From positions 236,456 to 300,455 of the forward strand of contig NZ_PJQW01000005.1 of NCBI RefSeq assembly GCF_004303025.1: a DNA stretch of 64,000 nucleotides, written 5' to 3'. The stretch is from Flavobacterium sp. J27 (lineage in GTDB: Bacteria; Bacteroidota; Bacteroidia; Flavobacteriales; Flavobacteriaceae). Position 1 is the stretch's first letter, and every line of letters starts with the position of its first letter. The notes below the pieces were generated by a model. It saw only the letters and a program-made list of their open reading frames with translations, searched no databases and was not told the origin of the DNA. Below are positions 52,328 through 60,419 of this stretch, one piece after another. Both the position numbers and the translations under genes were made by a program.

Positions 52328-53179
52328 ATGATTTTAGAAGCAGCAATAGGAGACGCTTACGGAGCAGGTTTTGAATTTCAAGGCGCACATTATATTGAAA
52401 AAAACAACAAATTACTTCAATACCATAAACATGGATTATATTCAGAAATCTATAAAAAGTATACAGACGATACTCAAATGGCAATTGCTATTACAGAACT
52501 GTTACTAGAAGAAGATAACTGGAGTATTGAAAAAGTAGCTGATAAGTTTGTAACGGCTTTTCATAGAGACAAGAGAAGAGGGTATTCTGATCGGGTTTAC
52601 AATGCACTTGATGCGAGTACAAACGGTCATGAGTTTATTAGTAATCTAACTTTTCAAAGTACAGGTAATGGATCTGCAATGAGAGCTTATCCAATTGGTT
52701 ATATTAAGGATATAGAAAAAATGTTATCTTTTTGTGAAATTCAAGCAAGAACATCTCACAATACTGAAGAAGGAATTCTATGCGCTAAAAGAATTGCATT
52801 AGCCGTGCATTTTTATCGATATGATTATGATAAAAAAACGGATTTAATCTCTTTCTTGAATGAAACTTTAAAAGAAGATGAAGTTTACGAGGTGGTTTCG
52901 CCAATAGATATGCACGGTTATCCCACTACTAAAGCGGTAATAAAAATTGTGTCAGAAGCTACTTCAATGGAAGAATGTTTAAAATATGGAATCGATTTTG
53001 GTGGAGATACCGATACAGTGGCAGCTTTGTGTATGGCCATTTTAAGTCAGAAAAAAGATTGTGAAAAAAGGTTACCTACTTTTTTATTTGACGAATTAGA
53101 AAATGGCAAGTTTGGAAAAACGTATTTAATGGAACTGGATGAGAAATTAGAACAAAAATTCCTATTAAATACAGAATAG
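52328..53179 (+). CDS. ADP-ribosylglycohydrolase (ARH/DraG family), first copy
   Basis: 283 aa, all-helical ARH fold. Metal-binding signatures are complete: the N-terminal AIGDAYGAGFE, TDDTQ (Thr46, Asp47, Asp48) and the C-terminal GGDTDT (Asp227 and Asp229), plus NGSAMRAYPIG near 119. ARH enzymes hydrolyse ADP-ribose from arginine or serine on proteins, or O-acetyl-ADP-ribose. First gene of a long same-strand series; a PARG gene follows after 13 bp. Confidence 0.93.
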   Translation: MILEAAIGDAYGAGFEFQGAHYIEKNNKLLQYHKHGLYSEIYKKYTDDTQMAIAITELLLEEDNWSIEKVADKFVTAFHRDKRRGYSDRVYNALDASTNGHEFISNLTFQSTGNGSAMRAYPIGYIKDIEKMLSFCEIQARTSHNTEEGILCAKRIALAVHFYRYDYDKKTDLISFLNETLKEDEVYEVVSPIDMHGYPTTKAVIKIVSEATSMEECLKYGIDFGGDTDTVAALCMAILSQKKDCEKRLPTFLFDELENGKFGKTYLMELDEKLEQKFLLNTE

Positions 53180-53192
53180 AATATAATAATTA

Positions 53193-54023
53193 ATGTTTGA
53201 AAGAAAGAATGTTATGACGAATAGAGGTATGGCTAAAGACACTTTAGCAATTTTAGAAAAAAGAGCATATAAAAATAGAGAAGGAAACCTAGTTAATATA
53301 AGTAAAAGTTTAGATAATTGTCTAAAGAATACGGTTTTTTATTCTGCAAATAAACTAGAGGAACTTCTAGAAAATCAAGAAATTGAATCGAAATTTGAGA
53401 CAGTTTTTGAAGTAGTAAAGAGTACGACTTTAACCGCAATTTTAAAAATAGTTGAAACAGAAGGTTCAAATAAAGTAATGTGTTTGAATTTTGCCTCAGC
53501 AAAGAATCCAGGTGGTGGTTTTATCTCTGGAGCTGAAGCGCAAGAAGAAAGTTTAGCTAGAACTTCTGCATTGTATAGTAGTCAATTACAAGCAAGAGTT
53601 TTTTACGATACCCACAGAAATATGAAATCATGTATGTATACAGATGGAATGATTTACAGTCCACAAACCCCTGTTTTTAGAAAGGATAGAGGTGAATTAT
53701 TAAAACAACCAATGTATTGTAATTTCATTACTTCTGCAGCAGTAAATGCTGGTGTCGTTAAAAGGCAAGAACCTGAATTAGAAAATGAGATTGAAGTTGT
53801 AATGAGGCGAAGAATAGATAAAATGTTGGCGTTATCCTTAAGTAAAGGAAATGAAGTCTTGATTTTGGGTGCATGGGGTTGTGGTGTGTTTAGGAATGAA
53901 CCTCAAATGATTGCATCACTATTTAAAGAGCATTTACGAGGCAAATACAAGGGTGCATTTAAAAAAATCATTTTTGCAATTTATACTAAGAATGAGGATT
54001 TGTTAAAAACATTTGAAATGTAA
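53193..54023 (+). CDS. Microbial poly(ADP-ribose) glycohydrolase (TIGR02452/DUF2263)
   Basis: 276 aa. The PARG catalytic loop NPGGGFISGAEAQEESLAR (about 105-123) contains GGG and the QEE pair, the diagnostic motif of bacterial-type PARG. The N-terminal part (TNRGMAKDTLAILE) and the later LILGAWGCGVFRNEP also fit the family, which has a macrodomain-like fold. It removes ADP-ribose, including chains, from targets. The stop shares one base with the ATG of the next gene, indicating translational coupling. Confidence 0.92.
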   Translation: MFERKNVMTNRGMAKDTLAILEKRAYKNREGNLVNISKSLDNCLKNTVFYSANKLEELLENQEIESKFETVFEVVKSTTLTAILKIVETEGSNKVMCLNFASAKNPGGGFISGAEAQEESLARTSALYSSQLQARVFYDTHRNMKSCMYTDGMIYSPQTPVFRKDRGELLKQPMYCNFITSAAVNAGVVKRQEPELENEIEVVMRRRIDKMLALSLSKGNEVLILGAWGCGVFRNEPQMIASLFKEHLRGKYKGAFKKIIFAIYTKNEDLLKTFEM

Positions 54024-54997
54024 TGAAAACAACAACAATACATAGTGCTTTATTTGGTGTGGCTGTAGGAGATGCTTTAGGTGTTCCAGTAGAGTTTAAG
54101 TCTAGGGAGTATCTTAAAAACAATCCTGTTATTAACATGCAAGAATTTGGGACACATCATCAACCTCTTGGAACTTGGAGCGATGATAGTTCCTTAACGT
54201 TTTGTTTAGCGGAGAGTTTATGTCATGGGTATAATATCAATAAGATTGCCAATAATTTTGTGCTTTGGCGCCAAGAACAGCTTTGGACACCACATGGTCG
54301 GGTTTTTGATATTGGAATAGCAACAAATTCTGCCATACATTCAATAGAAAGTGGAATAAAACCTCTTTTAGCAGGAGGAACTTCGGAAAGAGATAATGGT
54401 AATGGTTCTTTAATGCGAATGTTACCATTGTTGTTTTATGTGAAGGATTTTAGTATAACAAAGAGGTTTGACACTGTAAAAGAAGTTTCTTCCATAACAC
54501 ATGCTCACATTAGATCAGTAATAGCTTGTTTTATCTATATAGAATATGCTTTATTGCTTTTAGAAGGAAAAAATAAAGAAGAAGCTTTCGAAGGAATGAA
54601 AGAAAAAGTAAATGGTTTTCTATTTAATAATCCTATTTGTTCGCAAGCAGAAATAGACAAATTTCATAGAGTTTTAGAAAACCAAATTGGAGACTATGAA
54701 CTAGTCTGGTTAGCTGAATTAAAAGAAAAAGAGATTAGTTCTGGAGGTTATGTTTTGGATAGTTTAGAAGCCAGTTTGTGGTGTGTGCTTACCTCTAGTA
54801 GTTATTCTGAAACAGTTTTAAAAGCAGTAAATTTAGGAAGTGATACCGATACTACAGCTGCTATTGCAGGTGGTTTAGCTGGATTATTATATGGTTACGA
54901 AAGTATTCCACAAGAATGGATAACCGTTTTAGCAAGAAAAGAAGATATCACAATTTTATGTGATCAAATGAGTGAGAAATATGAAGTACACAATTGA
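54023..54997 (+). CDS. ADP-ribosylglycohydrolase, second copy
   Basis: 324 aa. Distinct from the first ARH but with the same metal motifs: GVAVGDALGVPVEF near 10-23, WSDDSS near 52-57, DNGNGSLMRMLPL near 125, and LGSDTDTTAA near 275. Longer than the first copy and with the Ser in place of Thr at the first metal-site motif. Two different ARHs side by side suggest different target bonds. Overlaps the PARG gene by one base and the NADAR gene by 17 bp. Confidence 0.92.
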   Translation: MKTTTIHSALFGVAVGDALGVPVEFKSREYLKNNPVINMQEFGTHHQPLGTWSDDSSLTFCLAESLCHGYNINKIANNFVLWRQEQLWTPHGRVFDIGIATNSAIHSIESGIKPLLAGGTSERDNGNGSLMRMLPLLFYVKDFSITKRFDTVKEVSSITHAHIRSVIACFIYIEYALLLLEGKNKEEAFEGMKEKVNGFLFNNPICSQAEIDKFHRVLENQIGDYELVWLAELKEKEISSGGYVLDSLEASLWCVLTSSSYSETVLKAVNLGSDTDTTAAIAGGLAGLLYGYESIPQEWITVLARKEDITILCDQMSEKYEVHN

Positions 54998-55478
54998 AAA
55001 ATTAATTTCCGAATTTGAAAAAGGAAAAAGAAATAAGTATGTCTTTTTTTGGGGACACCAAAAGAGTAAAAATAATGAAATAACAGCAAGTTGTTTTAGT
55101 CAATGGTGGATTGCTCCTTTTGAAGTTGAAGGTGTTGTTTATCCTTCTGCAGAACATTGGATGATGGCACAAAAAGCAATGCTATTCGATGATTTGGAAC
55201 AGTACAAAAGAATAATTGAAGCAAAATCACCTGCAGAAGCTAAAGCAATTGGAAGGCAAGTACATAATTTTAATCAAACTATATGGTTAGAAAAAAGAGG
55301 CGAAATAGTAATTCAAGGCAATCTTCATAAGTTTACTCAAAATAAAGTGTTAAAAGAATTTTTATTAAACACGAAAGAAAGAGTGCTAGTAGAAGCCAGT
55401 CCAGTCGATGCAATTTGGGGGATTGGTTTAACAGCTGATCATGAAATTCAAAGAATCCTAAATTATGGAAAGGATTAA
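54981..55478 (+). CDS. NADAR (YbiA-like) family protein, first copy
   Basis: 165 aa from ATG 54981 (a GTG at 54972 is possible). Family features: FSQWWIAPFEVEG, YPSAEHWMMAQKAMLF, AIGRQVHNFNQTIWLEKR, HKFTQNKVLKEFLL and the closing SPVDAIWGIGL. NADAR domains were predicted to act in NAD/ADP-ribose metabolism. More recent work shows that some remove ADP-ribose from guanine bases in DNA, and YbiA cleaves riboflavin intermediates. The ADP-ribose setting favours the former. A second NADAR lies two genes on. Confidence 0.92.
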   Translation: MKYTIEKLISEFEKGKRNKYVFFWGHQKSKNNEITASCFSQWWIAPFEVEGVVYPSAEHWMMAQKAMLFDDLEQYKRIIEAKSPAEAKAIGRQVHNFNQTIWLEKRGEIVIQGNLHKFTQNKVLKEFLLNTKERVLVEASPVDAIWGIGLTADHEIQRILNYGKD

Positions 55479-55532
55479 ATTTACTAGGTTTTGCTTTAAT
55501 GGAAGTAAGGGATGAATTAAGAATGATAGGAA

Positions 55533-56090
55533 ATGAAAAAAATAGTTTACAACAAAGACATATTTGTAATAGAAAACTTTTTGTCCAAAGAAGAATGTGA
55601 GGAACTCATTCAAAAAAGCGAAGCAATAGGATATGAAGAAGCTAAAGTTCAAACTGGAGTTAATACACAAACGTTATTAAAAAGTGTTAGGGACAATGAT
55701 AGAATTTTATATAAAGATGAGATGCTAGCAAATAAACTGTATCAAAGAGCATTACCATTTCTATCAAATGAAATTGGGAATTATGATCAAATAGGTCTTA
55801 ACGAAATGTTCCGTTTTTACAAATACAGTCCTGGACAGCGCTTTAAAATGCATAGAGACGGAAGTTTTAAAAGAAACGAAAGAGAAAAGAGCTTTTTTAC
55901 TTTTCTAATCTATCTCAATGAAGAATTTGAAGGTGGAGCAACCGAATTTGAAGATTTGTTTACTATCCAACCCAAAACAGGAAGTGCATTAGTTTTTTAT
56001 CATCCTTATAGGCACGAAGGTAAAATAATTGAAAAAGGTTTTAAATATGCTATACGTAGCGATGTAATGTATAAAATGAAGAAAGAATAG
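55533..56090 (+). CDS. 2-oxoglutarate/Fe(II) oxygenase (prolyl-4-hydroxylase-like)
   Basis: 185 aa. The cupin core shows the iron triad H107-x-D109 (KMHRDGSF) and H161 (RHEG), with the 2OG-binding Arg in YAIRSDV near 173 and FLIYLNEEFEGGATEF between them. The N-terminal VIENFLSKEECEELI is typical of the P4H-like group. Substrates could be a protein, nucleobase or small molecule. Its place between two NADAR genes suggests action on the same modified molecule, by inference only. Confidence 0.9.
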   Translation: MKKIVYNKDIFVIENFLSKEECEELIQKSEAIGYEEAKVQTGVNTQTLLKSVRDNDRILYKDEMLANKLYQRALPFLSNEIGNYDQIGLNEMFRFYKYSPGQRFKMHRDGSFKRNEREKSFFTFLIYLNEEFEGGATEFEDLFTIQPKTGSALVFYHPYRHEGKIIEKGFKYAIRSDVMYKMKKE

Positions 56091-56094
56091 TATC

Positions 56095-56541
56095 ATGAAT
56101 AATGCAAAAGAAGAAATAAAGTTTTATAGTGAACTAGGATACTATGGTGAATTTTCAAACTTTGCCAATTATCCTGTAAGACTAAATGGTCAGGTATGGC
56201 AAACTGCAGAACATTATTTTCAAGCTCAAAAATTCGAAAATAAAGCGTATCAAAATAAGATAGCCAATGCACTCACACCAATGAAAGCTGCAGAATTAGG
56301 AAGAAGTAGAAAGGAAAAAATAAAAATGAATTGGGATAAAAAGAAAGATAATGTCATGTATGAGGTTATCAAAGCCAAGTTTATGCAACATGAGGAGTTA
56401 AGAAGTTTATTAGTTGGAACTAATAATGCAATTATTGTTGAACATACTGAAAATGATGCGTACTGGGGAGACGGTGGAAATGGAAAGGGCAAAAATAAAT
56501 TAGGAAAAATTTTAATGAAGGTTAGAGAGGAATTAAAATGA
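56095..56541 (+). CDS. NADAR family protein, second copy
   Basis: 148 aa. Closer to the short YbiA type: GYYGEFSNFANYPVRLNG, WQTAEHYFQAQKF, AAELGRSRKEKI, VMYEVIKAKFMQHEELRSLL and the end NDAYWGDGGNGKGKNKLG. All conserved positions look intact, including the Glu-His pair of AEHYF. It differs clearly from the first NADAR, so the two are probably not a recent duplication. It overlaps the DUF4291 gene by 4 bp (ATGA). Confidence 0.93.
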   Translation: MNNAKEEIKFYSELGYYGEFSNFANYPVRLNGQVWQTAEHYFQAQKFENKAYQNKIANALTPMKAAELGRSRKEKIKMNWDKKKDNVMYEVIKAKFMQHEELRSLLVGTNNAIIVEHTENDAYWGDGGNGKGKNKLGKILMKVREELK

Positions 56542-57137
56542 AATCGTATAATGAAATTAGAGCAACTTATAATAAAGACACCATTACAATTTATCAAGCT
56601 TATGGGAAGGATATAGCGTTAACAGCAATAAGAAATAAAAAATTCCAAAAACCATTTTCCTTTAACAGAATGACATGGATTAAACCCTCATTTTTATGGT
56701 TAATGGAAAGAAGTAATTGGGGAAATAAATCAAATCAAGAGTATATATTAGCCATTAAAATAAAACGAAATAAATGGGAAGAAGCTCTTAGTTTAGGAGT
56801 GTTAACTTATCCAGATTCAAAAGTTTACACGACAGGTTATGAATGGGAAGAAAAGTTCGCAAATGCAAAAACACATATTCAATGGGATCCAGAAAGAAAT
56901 TTTAAAGGAGTAAAACTAAACTATCAATCGATACAAGTAGGAATTAGTAGATTTTTAATCCAAGAATATAATGAAGATTGGATTGTGGATATTGAAGATT
57001 ACACACCATTAGTAAAAAAAATGAGAGAGCTAATTAAAAATGGGAAATATATTGAAGCACAAAGGCTTCTACCTGTAGAAAAGGTTTATCCTATTGATAA
57101 TGAAATTGGAAAAAAAATTGCGTTGACCTCTAAATAG
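56538..57137 (+). CDS. DUF4291 family protein, first copy
   Basis: 199 aa, no signal peptide. Family signatures: IRATYNKDTITIYQAYGKDI at the start, the conserved FNRMTWIKPSFLWLMERSNW near 36-55, and IQWDPERNFKGVKL followed by SIQVGISRFL. The reaction is unknown. It is translationally coupled to a NADAR gene and has a paralogue at 60409 next to a macrodomain gene, so its recurrent partners are ADP-ribose enzymes. The C-terminal 40 residues are less conserved than in the paralogue. Confidence 0.88.
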   Translation: MKSYNEIRATYNKDTITIYQAYGKDIALTAIRNKKFQKPFSFNRMTWIKPSFLWLMERSNWGNKSNQEYILAIKIKRNKWEEALSLGVLTYPDSKVYTTGYEWEEKFANAKTHIQWDPERNFKGVKLNYQSIQVGISRFLIQEYNEDWIVDIEDYTPLVKKMRELIKNGKYIEAQRLLPVEKVYPIDNEIGKKIALTSK

Positions 57138-57151
57138 AAAACATGAATTGA

Positions 57152-57568
57152 ATGAAAACAACAACTTTATACAGACCAGTGGGCTTAAGAGAAATGGAAT
57201 TAATTGCAGAAAGTAATTTCTCAGCTTTTCCACCTCGTTTGGAATGGCAACCTATTTTTTATCCAGTAATGAATCAGGAATATGCAGCACAAATCGCCAA
57301 AGAATGGAACACACCCGATGAATTTTCAAGTTATTGTGGCATAGTAACGGCTTTTGGAGTAGTTAGTGAGTATTTACAACAATTCGAAATTCAAAATGTA
57401 GGTGATAAAAACCATAACGAATTATGGATTCCATCAGAAGAATTAGAAACGTTCAATGAAAACATCGTTGGAGAAATTAAAATTGTACAAGTCTTTTATG
57501 GAGAAAAGTATAAACCTTCTCAAAATGAAACTTTGAATAAAAAATTATATAATAAAAATACTTTTTAG
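57152..57568 (+). CDS. 'ADP-ribosylation/crystallin J1' family small protein
   Basis: 138 aa. The start (TTTLYRPVGLREMELIAES), FPPRLEWQPIFYPVMNQEYA and the later NHNELWIPSEELETFNENIVG match the small family usually labelled 'ADP-ribosylation/crystallin J1'. Despite the label it is not an ARH; no metal-binding Asp motif is present. The activity is not established. It ends the first block of the island, before the second REP-like element. Confidence 0.8.
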   Translation: MKTTTLYRPVGLREMELIAESNFSAFPPRLEWQPIFYPVMNQEYAAQIAKEWNTPDEFSSYCGIVTAFGVVSEYLQQFEIQNVGDKNHNELWIPSEELETFNENIVGEIKIVQVFYGEKYKPSQNETLNKKLYNKNTF

Positions 57569-57582
57569 TACCTATAGAACAG

Positions 57583-57636
57583 CGTCAGTTCGAGTGTTTT
57601 TACGTAACAAAGTGGAGTGAAAAATGTATCGAGAAC
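57583..57636 (+). repeat. REP-like palindromic repeat, copy 2
   Basis: Same start (CGTCAGTTCGAGTG) and end (TGTATCGAGAAC) as copy 1 at 52255, with a similar middle (AGTGGAGTGAAAAA). Together the copies bracket the block from the first ARH to the J1-type gene. Confidence 0.8.
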
Positions 57637-57674
57637 CGTTTATAAATAAAAAGTAGAATAAAAAAGATTTAAAA

Positions 57675-58364
57675 ATGAAGAAAATAGCAATATTAACAGG
57701 TGCAGGAATTAGTGCGGAAAGCGGAATTCAAACCTTTAGAGATGCGGATGGATTATGGAATAATCACAGAGTGGAAGATGTGGCTTCTCCAGAAGGATGG
57801 AGAAAAAATCGCGAATTAGTATTGGATTTTTACAATCAAAGAAGACAACAATTAAAACAAGTGGAACCTAATCAAGCACATCATTTAGTTAAACAACTAG
57901 AAGGTTATTTTGAAGTGCAAATCATTACTCAAAATATCGATGACTTGCATGAAAGAGCAGGTTCTAAAAATGTATTACACATTCATGGGGAGTTAAATAA
58001 AATGTGTTCTTCTTTGAACAGAAAATTAAGTTATGATTGCTTTGATGATATTAAAATTGGCGATAAAGCAACTGATGGTTCTCAGTTAAGACCTGATATT
58101 GTTTGGTTTGGAGAAGATGTGCCATTGTATCCTATTGCTGTCGAATTAGTAGCACAAGCAGATATTTTTATGGTAATCGGGACGTCTTTGCAAGTGTATC
58201 CAGCAGCTAATCTTTTGAACTTTATAAAAACCGATGCCCAACTCATCATTATCAACCCAGATCATGATGGAGGAAACTATGGGGGAAGAGCTATTTATGT
58301 CAAAGAAAAAGCTACAACTGGAATGCAAAAAGTATTTGATGTTTTGATAAAAGAAGCAAAATAG
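57675..58364 (+). CDS. Sir2-family NAD-dependent deacylase (class III)
   Basis: 229 aa. NAD-binding motifs GAGISAESGI (8-17) and TQNIDDLHERAG near 95, catalytic His in HIHGE near 114, and GTSLQVYPAA near 174. The zinc-ribbon cysteines are not retained as in classical sirtuins. FYNQRR near 55 provides the Tyr-x-x-Arg pair typical of SIRT5/CobB desuccinylases. The reaction releases nicotinamide and O-acyl-ADP-ribose, the latter a substrate for macrodomain and ARH enzymes encoded nearby. Confidence 0.93.
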   Translation: MKKIAILTGAGISAESGIQTFRDADGLWNNHRVEDVASPEGWRKNRELVLDFYNQRRQQLKQVEPNQAHHLVKQLEGYFEVQIITQNIDDLHERAGSKNVLHIHGELNKMCSSLNRKLSYDCFDDIKIGDKATDGSQLRPDIVWFGEDVPLYPIAVELVAQADIFMVIGTSLQVYPAANLLNFIKTDAQLIIINPDHDGGNYGGRAIYVKEKATTGMQKVFDVLIKEAK

Positions 58365-58372
58365 TGTTTTGA

Positions 58373-58474
58373 GGTGTCCTTTGCTTCCGCAATCGAGTGT
58401 CAAATTTTTGGGAAGGTTTTACAAAAGAAAAACAAGCCGAAACGATTCCGTTAATTGAAAAGTTAAGAATGTAA
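58373..58474 (+). pseudogene. Possible 3' gene remnant between sirtuin and MBL genes
   Basis: One frame stays open for 33 codons from 58373 to a TAA at 58472-58474 with a plausible protein-like composition (NFWEGFTKEKQAETIPLIEK). There is no start codon and the family is not recognised. It may be the tail of a gene lost by deletion. Confidence 0.25.
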
Positions 58475-58487
58475 TAAGAAGTAATAC

Positions 58488-58533
58488 AACTCCAGCGGAG
58501 TTCAATATTTATAAAAAACAGCTCCAGTGGAGC
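58488..58533 (+). repeat. Paired palindromic elements
   Basis: AACTCC-AGC-GGAGTT at 58488-58502 and GCTCC-AGT-GGAGC at 58521-58533, 18 bp apart. Each can form a tight hairpin. Similar CTCCAG(C/T)GGAG elements occur dispersed in flavobacterial genomes. The second ends 11 bp before the MBL gene ATG. Confidence 0.75.
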
Positions 58534-58544
58534 AAAATGTATTT

Positions 58545-59414
58545 ATGAAACTAACTATACACGGATATTCAACCGCTTTATTTGCTACATGGTATTTTAT
58601 CGAAGAACTTGGAATCCTTTTTGATGCAGGTGATGGATTGGTATCAGGATTAATGGGGAAATGTGGAAAAATAAAGAAAGTCTTTGTTTCTCATGCAGAT
58701 CGAGATCATTTAGCAGGATTATTGCAATATAACCAACTCTTTTCTCATATTGGGCCTACTATATATTATCCTAAAGGATCACAATCTTTTCCTTTTTTAG
58801 AAGCTTTTTCAAAGAAATTTGATCCACATATCCAAGGAACATTTTGGGAACCAATAGATAAAGGACAACATATAATAATAAAAGAAAGAATTTCAGTAGA
58901 GTCTTTAGAAAATGAACATGTTTATACTTCTAATGGAATCATTAAGAGTTTGAGTTATAAAGTATGGGAAACGAAAAAGAAGCTAAAGACAGAATTTCTA
59001 GGAATGCCTTCTGAAACGATTAAAAAGATAAGGGAAGAAAAAGGAGAACCATTTTTGATGGAAGAACAAAAAACCAATTTATTATCCTATTCTGGCGATA
59101 CTCCTGTTGTGGATTATGCTCGTTTTGAAGGTGCGAAAGTATTAATTCATGAAGCTACTTTTTTAACTAAAGAGGAAACGCAAACTAAAAATGATAAAAA
59201 CAGACATAGCTCTTTAGAAGAAGTTTTTGAAATGGTTGCCAATTGCAATATAGAACAGTTGATTTTAGGACATTTTTCGTCACGATATTATCAAGAAGAA
59301 ATTGATACTAAAATTAAAGAATTGGTAGCGTTTTATAATATTAAAATACCCGTGTATCGAATACCTATTGGGAAAGTAAGCAAAGCTATTTTGGATGGAA
59401 AACCAATAAATTAA
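58545..59414 (+). CDS. MBL-fold metallo-hydrolase (RNase Z-like)
   Basis: 289 aa from ATG 58545; an upstream GTG at 58527 lies in a palindrome. The metal motif SHADRDHLAGL near 51 gives His-x-Asp-x-Asp-His, with Asp in YSGDTPVV, His in LIHEATF and a late LGHFSSRY. The plan is like RNase Z/ElaC-type enzymes, with a longer middle segment. It could process RNA ends or cyclic phosphates; KptA is encoded five genes downstream. Ten bp separate it from the first macrodomain gene. Confidence 0.88.
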   Translation: MKLTIHGYSTALFATWYFIEELGILFDAGDGLVSGLMGKCGKIKKVFVSHADRDHLAGLLQYNQLFSHIGPTIYYPKGSQSFPFLEAFSKKFDPHIQGTFWEPIDKGQHIIIKERISVESLENEHVYTSNGIIKSLSYKVWETKKKLKTEFLGMPSETIKKIREEKGEPFLMEEQKTNLLSYSGDTPVVDYARFEGAKVLIHEATFLTKEETQTKNDKNRHSSLEEVFEMVANCNIEQLILGHFSSRYYQEEIDTKIKELVAFYNIKIPVYRIPIGKVSKAILDGKPIN

Positions 59415-59424
59415 ATTTAAGGAA

Positions 59425-59895
59425 ATGAAAGAAATTCAATATGTAACAGGAGATGCAACAACTCCAATTGGGAATGATAACAGGATAATAGTTCATATAT
59501 GTAATGATATAGGAGGTTGGGGAAAAGGCTTTGTGATGGCGCTTTCAAAAAAATGGAAAACTCCAGAAAAGCAATATAGAGAATGGTTCAAATCCAAAGA
59601 AAATTTTGAATTAGGAGAGGTTCAATTTGTTGCTGTTGAAGAAGATATATGGGTGGCTAATATGATTGCGCAGCATAAAATTAATAGAGATCAAAAAGGT
59701 GAAGTGCCTATTCGTTATGAATCAGTAAAAAAAGCACTTGCCAAAGTCTCAGACTTTGCAAGAAACGAACAAGCATCCGTTCATATGCCAAGAATTGGCT
59801 GTGGATTAGCTGGTGGGAAATGGGAATGTATTGAACCTATTATTTTGGAAACACTTTCTAAAAAAGATGTTGAGGTAACAGTTTATGATTTTTAG
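59425..59895 (+). CDS. Macrodomain protein, ALC1/TARG1-like
   Basis: 156 aa. Ligand-binding elements: VTGDATTPI near 7, IVHICNDIGGWGKGFVMALS near 24-43, MIAQHKI, and the loop PRIGCGLAGGKWECIEPII near 122. This is the layout of TARG1/OARD1 or Poa1-type macrodomains, which deacylate O-acetyl-ADP-ribose, remove ADP-ribose from glutamate or nucleic acids, or dephosphorylate ADP-ribose 1''-phosphate. First of three macrodomain genes here; the next begins 2 bp later. Confidence 0.92.
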   Translation: MKEIQYVTGDATTPIGNDNRIIVHICNDIGGWGKGFVMALSKKWKTPEKQYREWFKSKENFELGEVQFVAVEEDIWVANMIAQHKINRDQKGEVPIRYESVKKALAKVSDFARNEQASVHMPRIGCGLAGGKWECIEPIILETLSKKDVEVTVYDF

Positions 59896-59897
59896 GG

Positions 59898-60419
59898 ATG
59901 ATAATTAAGGTAAAACAAGCAGATATTACAACAATAAAAGTTGACGCCATCGTCAATGCCGCTAACACCTCTTTATTAGGAGGAAGCGGTGTAGATGGTG
60001 CCATTCATAAAGCAGGAGGAAATGCTATTTTAGAAGCATGTATGGTTATAAGAAACAAACAAGGTGGTTGTAAAGTAGGTGAAGCGGTTATTACTACTGC
60101 TGGAAATTTGCCTTCAAAATATGTCATACATACCGTTGGACCAGTTTGGAATGGCGATAAAGAGGAGAAAAGAAAACTGTTAGCCAATTGTTATGTAAAT
60201 GCATTGCAAATAGCTGAAGAAAATGGAGTAAAAACAATTGTTTTTCCTAATATAAGTACCGGGATTTATGGGTTTCCAAAGAAAGAAGCAGCTCAAATAG
60301 TCATCGATACAGTTCAAAAATTTTCAATTAAGAACATAGAAGAAATTACGTTTGTATGCTTTGATGAGGGAAATTACATGTTATACAAACAACTGTTAAA
60401 AATTAAAAATGAAAATTAA
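59898..60419 (+). CDS. Macrodomain protein, MacroD/YmdB-like O-acetyl-ADP-ribose deacetylase
   Basis: 173 aa. MacroD-type signature: KQADITTIKVDAIVNAANTS (ligand Asp and Asn), LLGGSGVDGAIHKAGG as the first loop, GEAVITTAGNLPSKYVIHTV and the second loop STGIYGFPKKEAA. It should hydrolyse O-acetyl-ADP-ribose and ADP-ribosyl-Glu/Asp. The sirtuin three genes upstream produces that substrate. Overlaps the next gene by 11 bp. Confidence 0.95.
   Translation: MIIKVKQADITTIKVDAIVNAANTSLLGGSGVDGAIHKAGGNAILEACMVIRNKQGGCKVGEAVITTAGNLPSKYVIHTVGPVWNGDKEEKRKLLANCYVNALQIAEENGVKTIVFPNISTGIYGFPKKEAAQIVIDTVQKFSIKNIEEITFVCFDEGNYMLYKQLLKIKNEN

Noticed and set aside
57675-60419. Thoeris-like defence system (Sir2 plus macrodomain)
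   Set aside because: No TIR-domain protein is present, and the sirtuin is a compact deacylase without a fused SLOG or macrodomain sensor.
59425-60419. DarTG toxin-antitoxin
   Set aside because: Macrodomain genes are present but no DarT-type transferase is encoded in the window.
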